Positions 8,063 to 16,735 of a stretch of DNA of 33,237 bases are shown here, one piece after another (the stretch's first letter is position 1; the number at the start of each line of letters is the position of its first letter). A program made the position numbers and the translations under genes. The notes under the pieces were generated by a model, which made no database searches, was not told the origin of the DNA, and saw nothing but the letters and a program-made list of their open reading frames with translations. The stretch comes from Acidimicrobiales bacterium (lineage in GTDB: Bacteria; Actinomycetota; Acidimicrobiia; Acidimicrobiales; JAKAVM01), in NCBI GenBank assembly GCA_027452005.1, contig DAIDHF010000030.1, forward strand, positions 1 through 33,237, in the 5' to 3' direction.

Positions 8063-8974
8063 CTAATGATTTATCGCCAGTGCCACGACGGCGGTTGCGT
8101 TGAAAGCAAAGTGGGCCACGATGGTGGGGCCAATTCGCCCGGTCTTATAGGCCACAATTCCAAACACGGCCCCGGTTGCCGCCAGACCGAGGAACTGAAG
8201 CGCCTCGTAGTGGGCCAGGGCAAATACCAGGGAACTTACCAATACCGCCGTCACGGCGGACAGGTTGGAACTAGACCTAGATTGAACGGCCCTAAAGATG
8301 CTCCTGAGCAGTAGACCCCTAAAGAATATCTCTTCCACAATTGGCGCCCCCACAACTACAAATAGAGCGATAATCGCCAGGTCCCAGCCGTGATAACCCC
8401 CCACCAGCTGCCGTGCCGGTTTGGAGAGCTCGCTTTTCAAGTGCCTATCGGTCAACACGAAGGGAAGGTACAAAATGGGGATCAAAATAAGCTGGCAGCC
8501 GACTCCAAGGGCCAGCCCTAATGGGATATCGATGGGAACCGCCGACAGACCAAAGTTGATGCGAAGGCGCTCTTTTAGGGAACCTGGGGCACCTTCATAG
8601 TCATTGGTTGCCTGACCAGGATTGGATGCTATGCCCCATGTGCCTCTCGTGCCACCTACTCCTAGGTGGCCGTCGCCCACAAAGGGTGAGATATCGCGAC
8701 CGGGAACCAACTCCCACCCAGGGGCTGCCGACTTTTTATTTGCACTCCTCACAGCTGCCCCGCCGAGCCCGATCCAGATTCCAACAACGCCAACCACGGC
8801 TACCACCAGGGTCTCTTCGGGGCTTACGTGCTTTGCACCCTTGGCCCAATAAGACGAACCACTCCATATAGATATTACCAATATTTGTAATATAAGGCTG
8901 GCGAGGAAGGCGACGGCGATGCCGCCCATGCAATCTCCGAGTCCCCATTTAGGATCGCGTTCCAAACCAGCCAC
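8063..8974 (-). CDS. CPBP-family intramembrane metalloprotease
   Basis: A 303-residue membrane protein with the three CPBP/Abi signatures in order: EEIFFRG (Glu214, Glu215, Arg219), ALAHY with His255, and HFAFN (His288, Asn292). These residues coordinate metal and water in Rce1-type glutamic/metallo intramembrane proteases. TM segments are evident at about 17-36, 55-73, 148-174, 197-218, 240-256 and 262-275, with a hydrophilic loop at 75-145. In bacteria the family has been linked to processing of secreted peptides and to immunity to bacteriocins; the substrate here is unknown. The chosen start is GTG at 8974. An ATG at residue 16 has a better GGAG site, but residues 9-15 (KWGLGDC) resemble the usual pre-TM1 segment, so the longer form is kept. 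The fused phosphomannomutase gene starts 96 bases downstream and may share its transcript. Confidence 0.85.
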   Translation of the reverse strand: MAGLERDPKWGLGDCMGGIAVAFLASLILQILVISIWSGSSYWAKGAKHVSPEETLVVAVVGVVGIWIGLGGAAVRSANKKSAAPGWELVPGRDISPFVGDGHLGVGGTRGTWGIASNPGQATNDYEGAPGSLKERLRINFGLSAVPIDIPLGLALGVGCQLILIPILYLPFVLTDRHLKSELSKPARQLVGGYHGWDLAIIALFVVVGAPIVEEIFFRGLLLRSIFRAVQSRSSSNLSAVTAVLVSSLVFALAHYEALQFLGLAATGAVFGIVAYKTGRIGPTIVAHFAFNATAVVALAINH

Positions 8975-8999
8975 AATAGTGACCTAGCATAGTTAGATA

Positions 9000-10973
9000 A
9001 TGAGCATGCAACCACCTGACCCCAGAATGTCCCGAGACCCCGCCTCGCGCCTGCAGCCTGGCAGTCCCAATCAAAACTGGGTCCGAATTCTACTTATTTC
9101 ACTGTTTGTCTTTCTCTTGGCTGCCTTTGTGTACTCCAAGTTTGCGCCCCATACCCCGGCGGTAAACCTGTCCTATTCGCAGTTTCAAGACAAGGTCTCC
9201 CAGCACGGGGTTGGAGATGCCGTTTTAGACAACGCGACCGGGAATATAACAGGTACTCTAAAAGACGGGCAGGCATATGTCGTGTCAGGACCCAATCCGG
9301 TTACCTCTCAGGAAGTGACGTCCATTACATCTAAGGGAGTTGGCCTGTCATTTGTGACCACGTCGAACTCGTGGTTGCAAGCACTAATGCCATACATTTT
9401 CTTTTTCATTGTCTTTGGGGGAATTTTCCTGTGGATGCGCAAATCGGCCCAAGGCCAGATGTCGGCGATTAGTTCAATAGGACGCTCGCGGGCACGGTTG
9501 TATTCCACCGAGCGACCCCGGACAACCTTTGACGACGTGGCTGGATATACAGGGGTCAAGGCCGAGATCTCCGAAGTCGTAGACTTTCTAAAGAATCCTG
9601 GAAGGTTTTCAGATATAGGAGCCAAGATCCCCAAGGGAATCTTGTTAGTCGGACCCCCTGGGACCGGTAAGACTCTGATTGCTAGAGCCGTGGCAGGCGA
9701 GGCCGGAGTTCCATTTTTGTCAGTTTCAGGTTCAGACTTTATGGAGATGTTTGTAGGGGTTGGAGCCTCTAGAGTTCGTGACATGTTCCAGACCGCCCGG
9801 AAACAGGCTCCTGCAATTGTTTTCGTAGACGAGATTGACTCTATTGGTCGAAAAAGAGGAGCTGGATTGGGAGGCGGTCACGATGAACGAGAGCAAACCT
9901 TGAACCAGATGCTATCGGAGATGGACGGGTTTGAGGCCACCGAGGGCATTGTCATGATGGCCGCCACTAATCGTCCAGACATATTAGATCCTGCCCTGCT
10001 TCGACCAGGCAGGTTTGATCGCCAAGTGGTTGTCCCGCTTCCAGACCTCGATGAGAGACTTCCAATTCTAGAGGTTCACTGTCGGGATAAGAGAATAAGC
10101 AACGACGTTGACCTGTCTATTGTTGCGCGAGGAACCCCTGGAATGAGCGGAGCCGATCTTGCAAATCTGGTAAATGAGGCGGCCCTTCATGCGGTACGCA
10201 GATCGTCAAGCGTTATTGAGATGGAAGACTTCGAGGCGGCCCGAGACCGAGTTCTAATGGGCCAACGTAGAGAATCATTAGCACTAACTGACCAGGAGAA
10301 AGAACGGATCTCCTATCACGAGGGTGGACACGCAATCTTGGCATACGCCCTGGATAATGCCGATCCGGTTCACAAGGTAACTATTCTTCCCTCAGGGATG
10401 GCCCTTGGGGTAACCCAGCAGCTTCCTCTCGAAGAGCGCCACATATACTCACGAGAGTACATTGAAGACTCCCTAGCAGTTAGTATGGGTGGCCGGGTAG
10501 CCGAGATGCTCATCTACAAGAACTACTCCACCGGGGCCAACAACGATCTGGTATCGGCCACTGAGTTGGCCCATAAGATGGTCCGAGAGTGGGGAATGAG
10601 TGAGCGGATCGGACCGATGGCCTGGGGATCTCAAGGTATGGTGTTCTTGGGAGAAGACCTTATGCACTCTAGGGATTACTCTGAAGACACCTCGAGAATC
10701 ATCGACGAAGAGGTTGAGCGAATTTTGAGAGAACAAGAAGAGCGAGCATTTGACATCTTGACCTCTCTCCAAAAGGGGTTGAATGCTGTTGCCAATGCCC
10801 TACTTGAAAAAGAGACGATCGATGGTGACGAGGTCGGCCGACTTGTAGACGAGGCCACCGGGAAGGTGGTTTCGCTCAATAAGGGGACCTCTCTGTCACT
10901 CAAGTCAAGTTCTTCAAAAACACTGGACTCCGAACTAGAGACGCCAAGCGTGTCTATGTCTGACGTCGACTAA
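9000..10973 (+). CDS. ftsH: ATP-dependent zinc metalloprotease FtsH
   Basis: A 657-residue full-length FtsH. It has TM1 at about 27-46, an extracytoplasmic domain, TM2 at about 130-146, and an AAA+ ATPase with Walker A GPPGTGKT (218-225), Walker B VFVDEID (274-280) and second region of homology ATNRPDILDPALLRPGRFD (322-340). The M41 protease domain has HEGGH (440-444) with the third zinc ligand Asp516. It degrades misfolded membrane proteins and selected cytosolic proteins at the inner membrane. The 15 or so residues after the HEGGH region (HKVTILPSG) are the expected family signature. The start at 9000 lacks a clear ribosome site; ATG codons at residues 3 and 10 are alternatives. The gene is divergent from the CPBP protease gene with only 25 bases between starts, and ends in front of a probable terminator. 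Confidence 0.97.
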   Translation: MSMQPPDPRMSRDPASRLQPGSPNQNWVRILLISLFVFLLAAFVYSKFAPHTPAVNLSYSQFQDKVSQHGVGDAVLDNATGNITGTLKDGQAYVVSGPNPVTSQEVTSITSKGVGLSFVTTSNSWLQALMPYIFFFIVFGGIFLWMRKSAQGQMSAISSIGRSRARLYSTERPRTTFDDVAGYTGVKAEISEVVDFLKNPGRFSDIGAKIPKGILLVGPPGTGKTLIARAVAGEAGVPFLSVSGSDFMEMFVGVGASRVRDMFQTARKQAPAIVFVDEIDSIGRKRGAGLGGGHDEREQTLNQMLSEMDGFEATEGIVMMAATNRPDILDPALLRPGRFDRQVVVPLPDLDERLPILEVHCRDKRISNDVDLSIVARGTPGMSGADLANLVNEAALHAVRRSSSVIEMEDFEAARDRVLMGQRRESLALTDQEKERISYHEGGHAILAYALDNADPVHKVTILPSGMALGVTQQLPLEERHIYSREYIEDSLAVSMGGRVAEMLIYKNYSTGANNDLVSATELAHKMVREWGMSERIGPMAWGSQGMVFLGEDLMHSRDYSEDTSRIIDEEVERILREQEERAFDILTSLQKGLNAVANALLEKETIDGDEVGRLVDEATGKVVSLNKGTSLSLKSSSSKTLDSELETPSVSMSDVD

Positions 10974-10983
10974 CCTGTTGAAT

Positions 10984-11010
10984 CCTCCCCACCTAAAGGA
11001 GGGGGCCTTT
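10984..11010 (+). terminator. Probable rho-independent terminator after ftsH
   Basis: CCCC-A-CC, loop TAAA, GG-A-GGGG (10987-11004), with an A-A mismatch, followed by GCCTTT. It sits 13 bases past the ftsH stop and before the convergent gene ending at 11041. The T-run is short, so it is only moderately strong. Confidence 0.5.
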
Positions 11011-11040
11011 CGCCTTGTGGGTAAATTCCGTAGCCGAGTC

Positions 11041-12678
11041 CTAGCCAAGTTCCACGCCTTGTTGGGTGGTCCACCCAGCTAGTGGGTTGAGGGTAATCTC
11101 GCAGGTCGCGACTACAGGTCCGGTTGCTCTTACCTCAAGAGCGGGATCAGTCACTTCGATTTCATTTGGTCCCCCGGTAACTAAAGTGGCCAGCTGATTG
11201 ACCCCCTCCAAATCCTGAGGTAACGGGGGCAACTGAAGATACACGTGAGTACCCGGGGCGACTACGACTTGTGAAGTACCTTCCACTGGCACAAGTGCTC
11301 CTCTTCCGAGGAAGTATAATGAGACCTTTGTCGCCCTCTTGGTTGGGTTGGCAACTACTACGGTCTCGCCAAAAGCTACTTGGTTGACGTCGGTTGTATT
11401 TACCTGGGTGTTTCCTTGAAGTCGATCATAGAGACCTTCGGGAGTTCCCCCAAAGATCCAACTAGACCTCTCAGTCTGAAGTCCGGGCACGATAGCCTGC
11501 CAGGGACTAGAGCCGGACCCTTTGGATACCCCACTTGTCGAGCTGGTTCCCGGCGACTGACTCCCGACACTTTGATACACGACAACTGGTGGCCCTAAGG
11601 CCACGGTAAAGGTTAGAAACTCACTTATAGAATGTGGCACCCTGGAGTCTGAATTCAAGGCCAAATCATAGACCGAGTCTGGCTGAACATCTATTGGTTG
11701 GGGCGATGCGGCCCCCGATGAGAAGTAAAAACTAACCATAACCTTGGCCAGGGTCGATGACGGATTGAAAACATAAAGATATTCGGGGTCCGAACTGGAG
11801 GTAACTCCTTGGGGAAAGTACCAGGTCTTTCGAAGTGACGGTACTCCTAGAGTACTCACTATTGACCCCGTTCCGGCCAGTGGAATAGCAGATGACGCAG
11901 TGGCCGGAGTGGGAGGGTGAATTTCTAGTTGATATGCTACAACTTGGCCAAGGCGACATTGAATAGCCGTGCCAACTGAAGAAAGATCTAACATGGCATT
12001 CGTTACATCAATTGTTGTCAGTCGAAAAGGTGGAACAACAATTGCCTGAAACCCACTAGAGTCCAATGATCCGGTTGAGTCAAAGAAGTTGAGCTGGACC
12101 AAGGCTTGGGTTGTTCCGGGGTTGTATAGCATGTAGGCCAGACGATCACTCCCGAGGGTGTCGCCACCTGCAAACAACCAGGACTTAGAGGTAAAATCGG
12201 AACAGGGACTAATAGACTGGCCACCGGGACCCCCCGAGGTCTCCCATGCTGCTACCCCTCCCCCATGTAAGGTAACCGTGACGGCCTCGTAGGAGCCTGA
12301 TGCCAGGGGTGACGCAAGGGAAATCTGTGTCTTAGCGGGTACCACAATGGACGTAATAGCCACAACTGAACCGGTCTGATCCACCCACTTTGCACTCCCG
12401 GAGATTGACTTATCAACAGTACTGGCCAGGTCAACTACCCCGGGTATCGTGCCTTGTAGTTGGCGGGGCGCCACACAGTACCACTGTGACGAGTTCGATT
12501 GCGGCGACGGAACCTCGGGCTCGTATCTCGACACCAGATATGATTGTAGCTGACCGGAACTTTTAGAGTTATTAGAGTTGCTCGAAATCGAGTCGTGAAT
12601 AACCAAGAAAGCAATCACGACAATGGTGACCACAAGAACTATGAGTCTTCGGTTTCGCATCTTGGCATTTTCATCCAT
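11041..12678 (-). CDS. DUF5719-like exported protein
   Basis: A 545-residue protein with one N-terminal anchor or signal (residues 10-29, after the basic RNRR stretch) and an otherwise extracytoplasmic beta-rich Ser/Thr/Gly/Val body with no catalytic motif I recognise. The arrangement and the repeated beta-sandwich-like segments (WLFAGGDTLGSDRLAYMLYN, and WYFPQGVTSSSDPEYLYVFN later) fit the actinobacterial DUF5719 family, whose genes characteristically follow a giant GT2 glycosyltransferase gene. Here it begins 9 bases after the stop of such a gene, so co-transcription and a shared envelope role are likely. The function is unknown. The ATG start at 12676-12678 follows a TAGGAGCTAGCC ribosome-site context (AGGAG with 6-base spacing). 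Confidence 0.75.
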   Translation of the reverse strand: MDENAKMRNRRLIVLVVTIVVIAFLVIHDSISSNSNNSKSSGQLQSYLVSRYEPEVPSPQSNSSQWYCVAPRQLQGTIPGVVDLASTVDKSISGSAKWVDQTGSVVAITSIVVPAKTQISLASPLASGSYEAVTVTLHGGGVAAWETSGGPGGQSISPCSDFTSKSWLFAGGDTLGSDRLAYMLYNPGTTQALVQLNFFDSTGSLDSSGFQAIVVPPFRLTTIDVTNAMLDLSSVGTAIQCRLGQVVAYQLEIHPPTPATASSAIPLAGTGSIVSTLGVPSLRKTWYFPQGVTSSSDPEYLYVFNPSSTLAKVMVSFYFSSGAASPQPIDVQPDSVYDLALNSDSRVPHSISEFLTFTVALGPPVVVYQSVGSQSPGTSSTSGVSKGSGSSPWQAIVPGLQTERSSWIFGGTPEGLYDRLQGNTQVNTTDVNQVAFGETVVVANPTKRATKVSLYFLGRGALVPVEGTSQVVVAPGTHVYLQLPPLPQDLEGVNQLATLVTGGPNEIEVTDPALEVRATGPVVATCEITLNPLAGWTTQQGVELG

Positions 12679-12687
12679 GGCTAGCTC

Positions 12688-15600
12688 CTAGGTTGTTGGT
12701 GAACTGGTCGTGATTTTACCGCGTTGTCTGCGTTGAACAGTTACCATAAACAAAAACCCGGTAGCCAGGAGTGCAAAAAGCGCAATTTGAATTACCTGTT
12801 CAATAATCCACAGGTTAGGTATCAATTTTGCCTTACCACTACCTAAGTTACCTTTCCATGGTGTTTCATATGAATTAAGACTTGGATCGAGCTGTATTTT
12901 TTTAAGATCAGTTTGTCCGTCTAATGCTCTAGAAACCCACGAGGCTGCCATAAACCTGGGAGATACCCCGGTCTGGCCTGATGGGCCAAAATTGAGTGGT
13001 TCATCGATATACTCTATTCCCAGCCTGGCCATCTGGGTTCCAAAATCTGCAGTAAGGCCCCGGCGCAGCTGTCCAAGATTAACCTCTATTTTATCCTGCA
13101 ACGATACGTTCATGTACTGAAACTGGTCAGTTACCGTTGGAATCCCGTATCGACTAACCCCAAAGCTGACCCCTGAACTATATACCGCAGTATCCAGTGG
13201 AATAGATTTTGGATTCCCAATCCACAACGTGTTACCAGTTCCCGGGCGGGAAATTGTCTGGTTGGTCCCACCAAGTACTGTTTCCCATCCACCGCTTGCC
13301 AGCCCCATTTGCCCTCCGCTCATAAATGCCAGTACGGGAAACATGGAAAGTACTATAGAGACCCCGGCCAGAATGGACAGCCCTTGCCGCCATCCAAACC
13401 GGGTCTCAACTAGATCAACCTCATAAGCACTTGAACCGATGCCGCTCCCAATGGCAAGGGCAAGGGCCGCAAGCACCAACAGGGATCCAACGTCAATACT
13501 TGGAAAACCCATAAATTCATGGGCACCTAACCAGGCCAGTAAAAGGGCAACTAGGAAAAGAGTCCAAGATCTTATCGCCCAATTAAATCTCCAGGCCCTT
13601 CCAAAGGCCAGTGGGACCACCATTCCCAAGATCAACAGGTATCCAAGCCATCCCGAACCCAGAGGACCAATATGAAACCGGACTAGATCACTAGCGCCAT
13701 AGGCGCTACCGCTCGGACTCCCCGGGCCCAGTATCCCGGTAAATAGATGTCCTGACTCTATCTTGGCTAGAAACGTCGGAAAGTTGACGAGACTGGCAAC
13801 TATGACCCCGAGGAAGGTCTTTATCACGCCCTCTATCACGTTCCACGATCTCTTTTTTCCGGTCTCAAAAATCAAACTGCCAAGAAAGCTCAATGCAATT
13901 ATAATTGCCACAAATCCTAGGGCGGGAGTCAGCGCTAGGCCTACCGACATTCCTAGGACAAACCCCAACAATGACCTAACTTCTGATCTCCCCTTGGGCC
14001 TAACAAAGGGTGGGATCCCACATTGACAGGCCACCCAGTAATACAGCCAAGGTGCTGACGAGTAAACCAAGAGGTCTAATAGGCGACCCTCGGAAAATAG
14101 GTTGTACGGAAGTGGGATAATAACGTAGATAACTGTTGCAACATTTACTAGTAAGCTTCTACGAAAGTGCTTGGCAAATCGAGTTACTCCCCAGGCACCA
14201 CATACAATTGCCCCCAAGACAAGTAATTTCTCCACGACAACTCCAGATGCAAAGGTCACGATGCTCGAAATCCCAATTGCCGGAACCGCAAATGATACCG
14301 GCGCATGAAACCCGGGGAGTCCAATGTTCGTAGAGAAATAGCGTCCAAACATATTCCAAGGCGTAGTAAAGCGTGAAAGTTGTCCTATCACTGGAAGGCC
14401 AGCGCTAATCCAGTGTCTCTCTCCAACTAGGAGGACAACTATCAAGATAACCCACAAAAAAGCAGTCAGTGACGGGGCCGATAGCTTCCAGAGCCCAAAT
14501 AGCCTGACTATAGGCTCCGAATCGGGTAGAAGCTTGACGCGTGTTCCAACTGGTACATCAAACTCTTGCTGGTCGTCGCTCGCATCAGCACCCGACAAGT
14601 TCAGTGAGGTCGTGGACTTTTTATACACGCCTTCCGGATTAGATAAATTCCCGTAATCTATGTCGCTAATCTCCGGTTGTATCGGGTCAAAAGTAACCGA
14701 GATCTCGCCCGTATGGTGACTTCCCGTGGCAGCCTCAGAGAGGAACTCTGGTTCCTCTCCTTGCTCCAGTTCAAAGACGTGGTCTTCTCCCTCGATCCCG
14801 TGGAGCGAGAGCCGATGTACTCCCTGATATGACGCGACCACTCGGTGCATTAGGGAAGAAACTCTCACGTACCCGCCTACCTGGAAATCTCTAATCTCTC
14901 TATCAGGAATAATTCTTCCACTCTGAATTTCACGTCTCTTTTTTATTAGGTCGTGTCTCCTTAGATACACTGACGACCAGGCCCGAATAACCGAACGAGC
15001 CCTGGTGAACTTTCCGGCGATAAGACTAACCAAGATTTCGCCAATGGACGTCATAAGCGCTTGTGGAAGTATCCGGAAAAGATGCGGAGTACTATAACAC
15101 TTGAGAATTGTCCACAACTCATTGCGTCTTATAAGATATAAAATATCTTCTTTGGATGTAACTCTAGGATTAGCCTGAGTCAAACTACGGGTAATTTCTA
15201 TATGGGCGACCTGAGCCTGAGGTGCCACAATTACCCGAGCTCCAAGTAACATGGCCCGCCAGCAGATGTCTAGGTCTTCTCCAAACATCTCAATTGAAGG
15301 GTCCATTCCGCCAAGAGTTGCAAACAGGTCCATCCGTAATAGAACAAACCCACCCGGGGCAATAAATACGTCTCTCACCGCGTCGTGTTGTCTCTGATCA
15401 AGTTCCCCGGGGACTACCCGATCCGCCCTAGCACCTAACTTGTCAACATTGAGCCCGACGCTAATTATCCGCTCCGGGTCGTCCCAGCGAACGTACTTGG
15501 GTGCCACTATTCCCGCGTTGGACCTGAGAGCTTCTTCGACCATAAGCCTGACCGCACTTGTTGCAGGTCGTACATCGTCGTGAGCCAGAATTAGATAGGT

Positions 15601-15915
15601 CGCCCCCTCAATCATCCCCAGCGCCTCATTTACATTGCCAGCAAATCCCTGGTCTTGGTCGAGGCGAGCGACAAAGGCACCCGGTAGCACCTGCGCAATT
15701 CTCTGGGGGTCAACTGGGACTGGCGAGGCATCAAGGATTACCGACGTAATTGCCGGGTAGTCTTGGCTGGCAATATTAGCTAACAGTTCATCGAGCCAGG
15801 GACCTGAGTCATAAGTCACTACCACCACGGCCACCGGAGGAATTATGGACGGGGAAGAGTCAGCGTCATCGAGATCATCGCCCGACTCTGGCCACTGTGA
15901 CGAGGAGTCTGACAT
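12688..15915 (-). CDS. Family 2 glycosyltransferase with large polytopic membrane domain
   Basis: The N-terminal part is a GT-A fold family 2 glycosyltransferase: VVVVTYDSGPWLDELL at the start of the fold, a GFAGNVNEAL nucleotide-binding segment, an LAHDDV motif in the place of the metal-binding DxD, and FGEDLDICWRAMLLG with the catalytic-loop ED. A hydrophilic linker follows, then a C-terminal half with roughly a dozen TM segments ending KRQRRG-like basic residues. Such GT2-membrane fusions in Actinobacteria are thought to assemble cell-wall or lipid-linked glycans; donor and acceptor are unknown. An upstream GTG at 15948 is in frame, but ATG at 15913-15915 with AGAAGA before it is the more likely start. 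The DUF5719-like gene follows after 9 bases. Confidence 0.85.
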   Translation of the reverse strand: MSDSSSQWPESGDDLDDADSSPSIIPPVAVVVVTYDSGPWLDELLANIASQDYPAITSVILDASPVPVDPQRIAQVLPGAFVARLDQDQGFAGNVNEALGMIEGATYLILAHDDVRPATSAVRLMVEEALRSNAGIVAPKYVRWDDPERIISVGLNVDKLGARADRVVPGELDQRQHDAVRDVFIAPGGFVLLRMDLFATLGGMDPSIEMFGEDLDICWRAMLLGARVIVAPQAQVAHIEITRSLTQANPRVTSKEDILYLIRRNELWTILKCYSTPHLFRILPQALMTSIGEILVSLIAGKFTRARSVIRAWSSVYLRRHDLIKKRREIQSGRIIPDREIRDFQVGGYVRVSSLMHRVVASYQGVHRLSLHGIEGEDHVFELEQGEEPEFLSEAATGSHHTGEISVTFDPIQPEISDIDYGNLSNPEGVYKKSTTSLNLSGADASDDQQEFDVPVGTRVKLLPDSEPIVRLFGLWKLSAPSLTAFLWVILIVVLLVGERHWISAGLPVIGQLSRFTTPWNMFGRYFSTNIGLPGFHAPVSFAVPAIGISSIVTFASGVVVEKLLVLGAIVCGAWGVTRFAKHFRRSLLVNVATVIYVIIPLPYNLFSEGRLLDLLVYSSAPWLYYWVACQCGIPPFVRPKGRSEVRSLLGFVLGMSVGLALTPALGFVAIIIALSFLGSLIFETGKKRSWNVIEGVIKTFLGVIVASLVNFPTFLAKIESGHLFTGILGPGSPSGSAYGASDLVRFHIGPLGSGWLGYLLILGMVVPLAFGRAWRFNWAIRSWTLFLVALLLAWLGAHEFMGFPSIDVGSLLVLAALALAIGSGIGSSAYEVDLVETRFGWRQGLSILAGVSIVLSMFPVLAFMSGGQMGLASGGWETVLGGTNQTISRPGTGNTLWIGNPKSIPLDTAVYSSGVSFGVSRYGIPTVTDQFQYMNVSLQDKIEVNLGQLRRGLTADFGTQMARLGIEYIDEPLNFGPSGQTGVSPRFMAASWVSRALDGQTDLKKIQLDPSLNSYETPWKGNLGSGKAKLIPNLWIIEQVIQIALFALLATGFLFMVTVQRRQRGKITTSSPTT

Positions 15916-15995
15916 AAATTCTTCTAGATCCCAGGAACTACTCAACACCCACGTCCGTCAAAAACACCCCAAGGGAACTGGTGGCCTCAGCCGTC

Positions 15996-16019
15996 AGAGA
16001 AGTCACCAGAGAGGTCACC
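15996..16019. repeat. Two tandem 12-base repeats in a divergent promoter region
   Basis: AGAGAAGTCACC (15996-16007) is followed directly by AGAGAGGTCACC (16008-16019), differing at one base. They lie between the divergent glycosyltransferase and SCP2 genes. They could be regulator half-sites; no regulator can be named. The rest of 15916-16228 has no coding signal beyond an in-frame extension of the SCP2 gene. Confidence 0.35.
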
Positions 16020-16136
16020 AAGTCGCCTACCAGCAGAGAAATCATAACTATCTAGACATTAGCGCCTTAGGCTTTAGGCCGTACTCCGAGAAGAATGGAG
16101 GTCTAAATAAAATCCTCCCCGTATACTTGCGTAATA

Positions 16137-16152
16137 TTGACCGGTTGGTCAA
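16137..16152. promoter_or_regulatory. Palindromic operator-like site upstream of the SCP2 gene
   Basis: TTGACCGGTTGGTCAA consists of perfect 6-base arms (TTGACC/GGTCAA) around GGTT. It lies 76 bases before the SCP2-domain start codon. TTGACC also resembles a -35 hexamer, but no -10 at normal spacing follows, so I read it as a regulator-binding site rather than the promoter itself. Confidence 0.45.
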
Positions 16153-16228
16153 GAATATAGGTTGCCCACGGTTTCAGAGGTGGGGCTGGCTAACGTCAGC
16201 AGAACAAACAGACAAAGGAGTAATGCTA

Positions 16229-16621
16229 ATGGCTTTCAATTTCCTCTCCGACGAGTGGTTCGCCGAAGTGGACAAGATCCGAGCCGAGCTCGGTGATGAC
16301 GCTATTCCTGCAAGCCTGAAGGACCTGACCGTAAATATCGTGGTTACCGGGGGTCCAGATGGTGAGAAGGAAGTCCACCTAAGTGGCGGCAACTACGAAA
16401 AGGGTCTTAGCGAGTCAGCTCCGACCAAGGTTACCGTACCATTTGACGTCGCCAAGTCAATCTTCATAGAGGGCAATCAACAGGCCGCAATTCAGGCGTT
16501 TATGTCTGGCCAGATCAAGGTTGAAGGGGATATGACCAAGCTTATGGCCCTTCAGGCAGCTCCGGCTCCAAATGACGCTCAAAAAGACCTCCAGCAGAAG
16601 CTTCAGTCAATTACCGCCTAA
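16229..16621 (+). CDS. SCP2 sterol-binding-domain protein
   Basis: The frame is open from 15845, but the ribosome site AAAGGAG (16214-16220) is correctly spaced (8 bases) from ATG 16229, giving a 130-residue single-domain protein. ATG 16223 is only 2 bases from it. The sequence fits a stand-alone SCP2 fold: the helix FLSDEWFAEVDKIRAEL, strands NIVVTGGPDGEKEVHLSGG, KVTVPFDVAKSIFIEG, and the closing QAFMSGQIKVEGDMTKLMAL, which is the characteristic SCP2 signature. SCP2 domains bind sterols and other hydrophobic ligands and occur in lipid and steroid catabolism clusters. That is in keeping with the Rieske/SDR/oxidoreductase genes at 17.4-25 kb, although this gene is on the opposite strand. It ends before a strong terminator. 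Confidence 0.9.
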   Translation: MAFNFLSDEWFAEVDKIRAELGDDAIPASLKDLTVNIVVTGGPDGEKEVHLSGGNYEKGLSESAPTKVTVPFDVAKSIFIEGNQQAAIQAFMSGQIKVEGDMTKLMALQAAPAPNDAQKDLQQKLQSITA

Positions 16622-16645
16622 TTATTATTGCCTGGTGGCTAAAAT

Positions 16646-16681
16646 AAAAAAGGACCTGTCGAAATGATAGGTCCTTTTTTT
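16646..16681. terminator. Strong bidirectional rho-independent terminator
   Basis: A6-GGACCTGTC, loop GAAAT, GATAGGTCC-T7: a 15-base stem with one G-T wobble, followed by a T-run on both strands. It serves the SCP2 gene (ending 16621) on the plus strand and the Ser/Gly-rich gene (ending 16715) on the minus strand. Confidence 0.9.
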
Positions 16682-16700
16682 ATCTCTTAGTGAGACTTCG

Positions 16701-16735
16701 AAAGTCAATATGCCCTAAAGGGACATATTGACTTT
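16701..16735. repeat. Perfect 12-base inverted repeat spanning a stop codon
   Basis: AAAGTCAATATG (16701-16712) and CATATTGACTTT (16724-16735) are exact reverse complements around an 11-base loop that can add three more C-G pairs with one bulged base. The last codons and TAG stop (16715-16717) of the Ser/Gly-rich gene lie inside it. There is no T-run directly after it; the separate terminator is 20 bases further on. Confidence 0.8.

Noticed and set aside
9308-9784. Minus-strand 158-codon frame inside ftsH
   Set aside because: It lies opposite the AAA+ domain and has no independent signals.
16137-16161. TTGACC ... TATAGG as a promoter
   Set aside because: The spacer would be only 13 bases, too short for a sigma-70 promoter; the palindrome reading is better supported.
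15845-16228. N-terminal extension of the SCP2 gene
   Set aside because: It overlaps the start of the glycosyltransferase gene, reads as low-quality sequence, and the ribosome site AAAGGAG is placed for ATG 16229.
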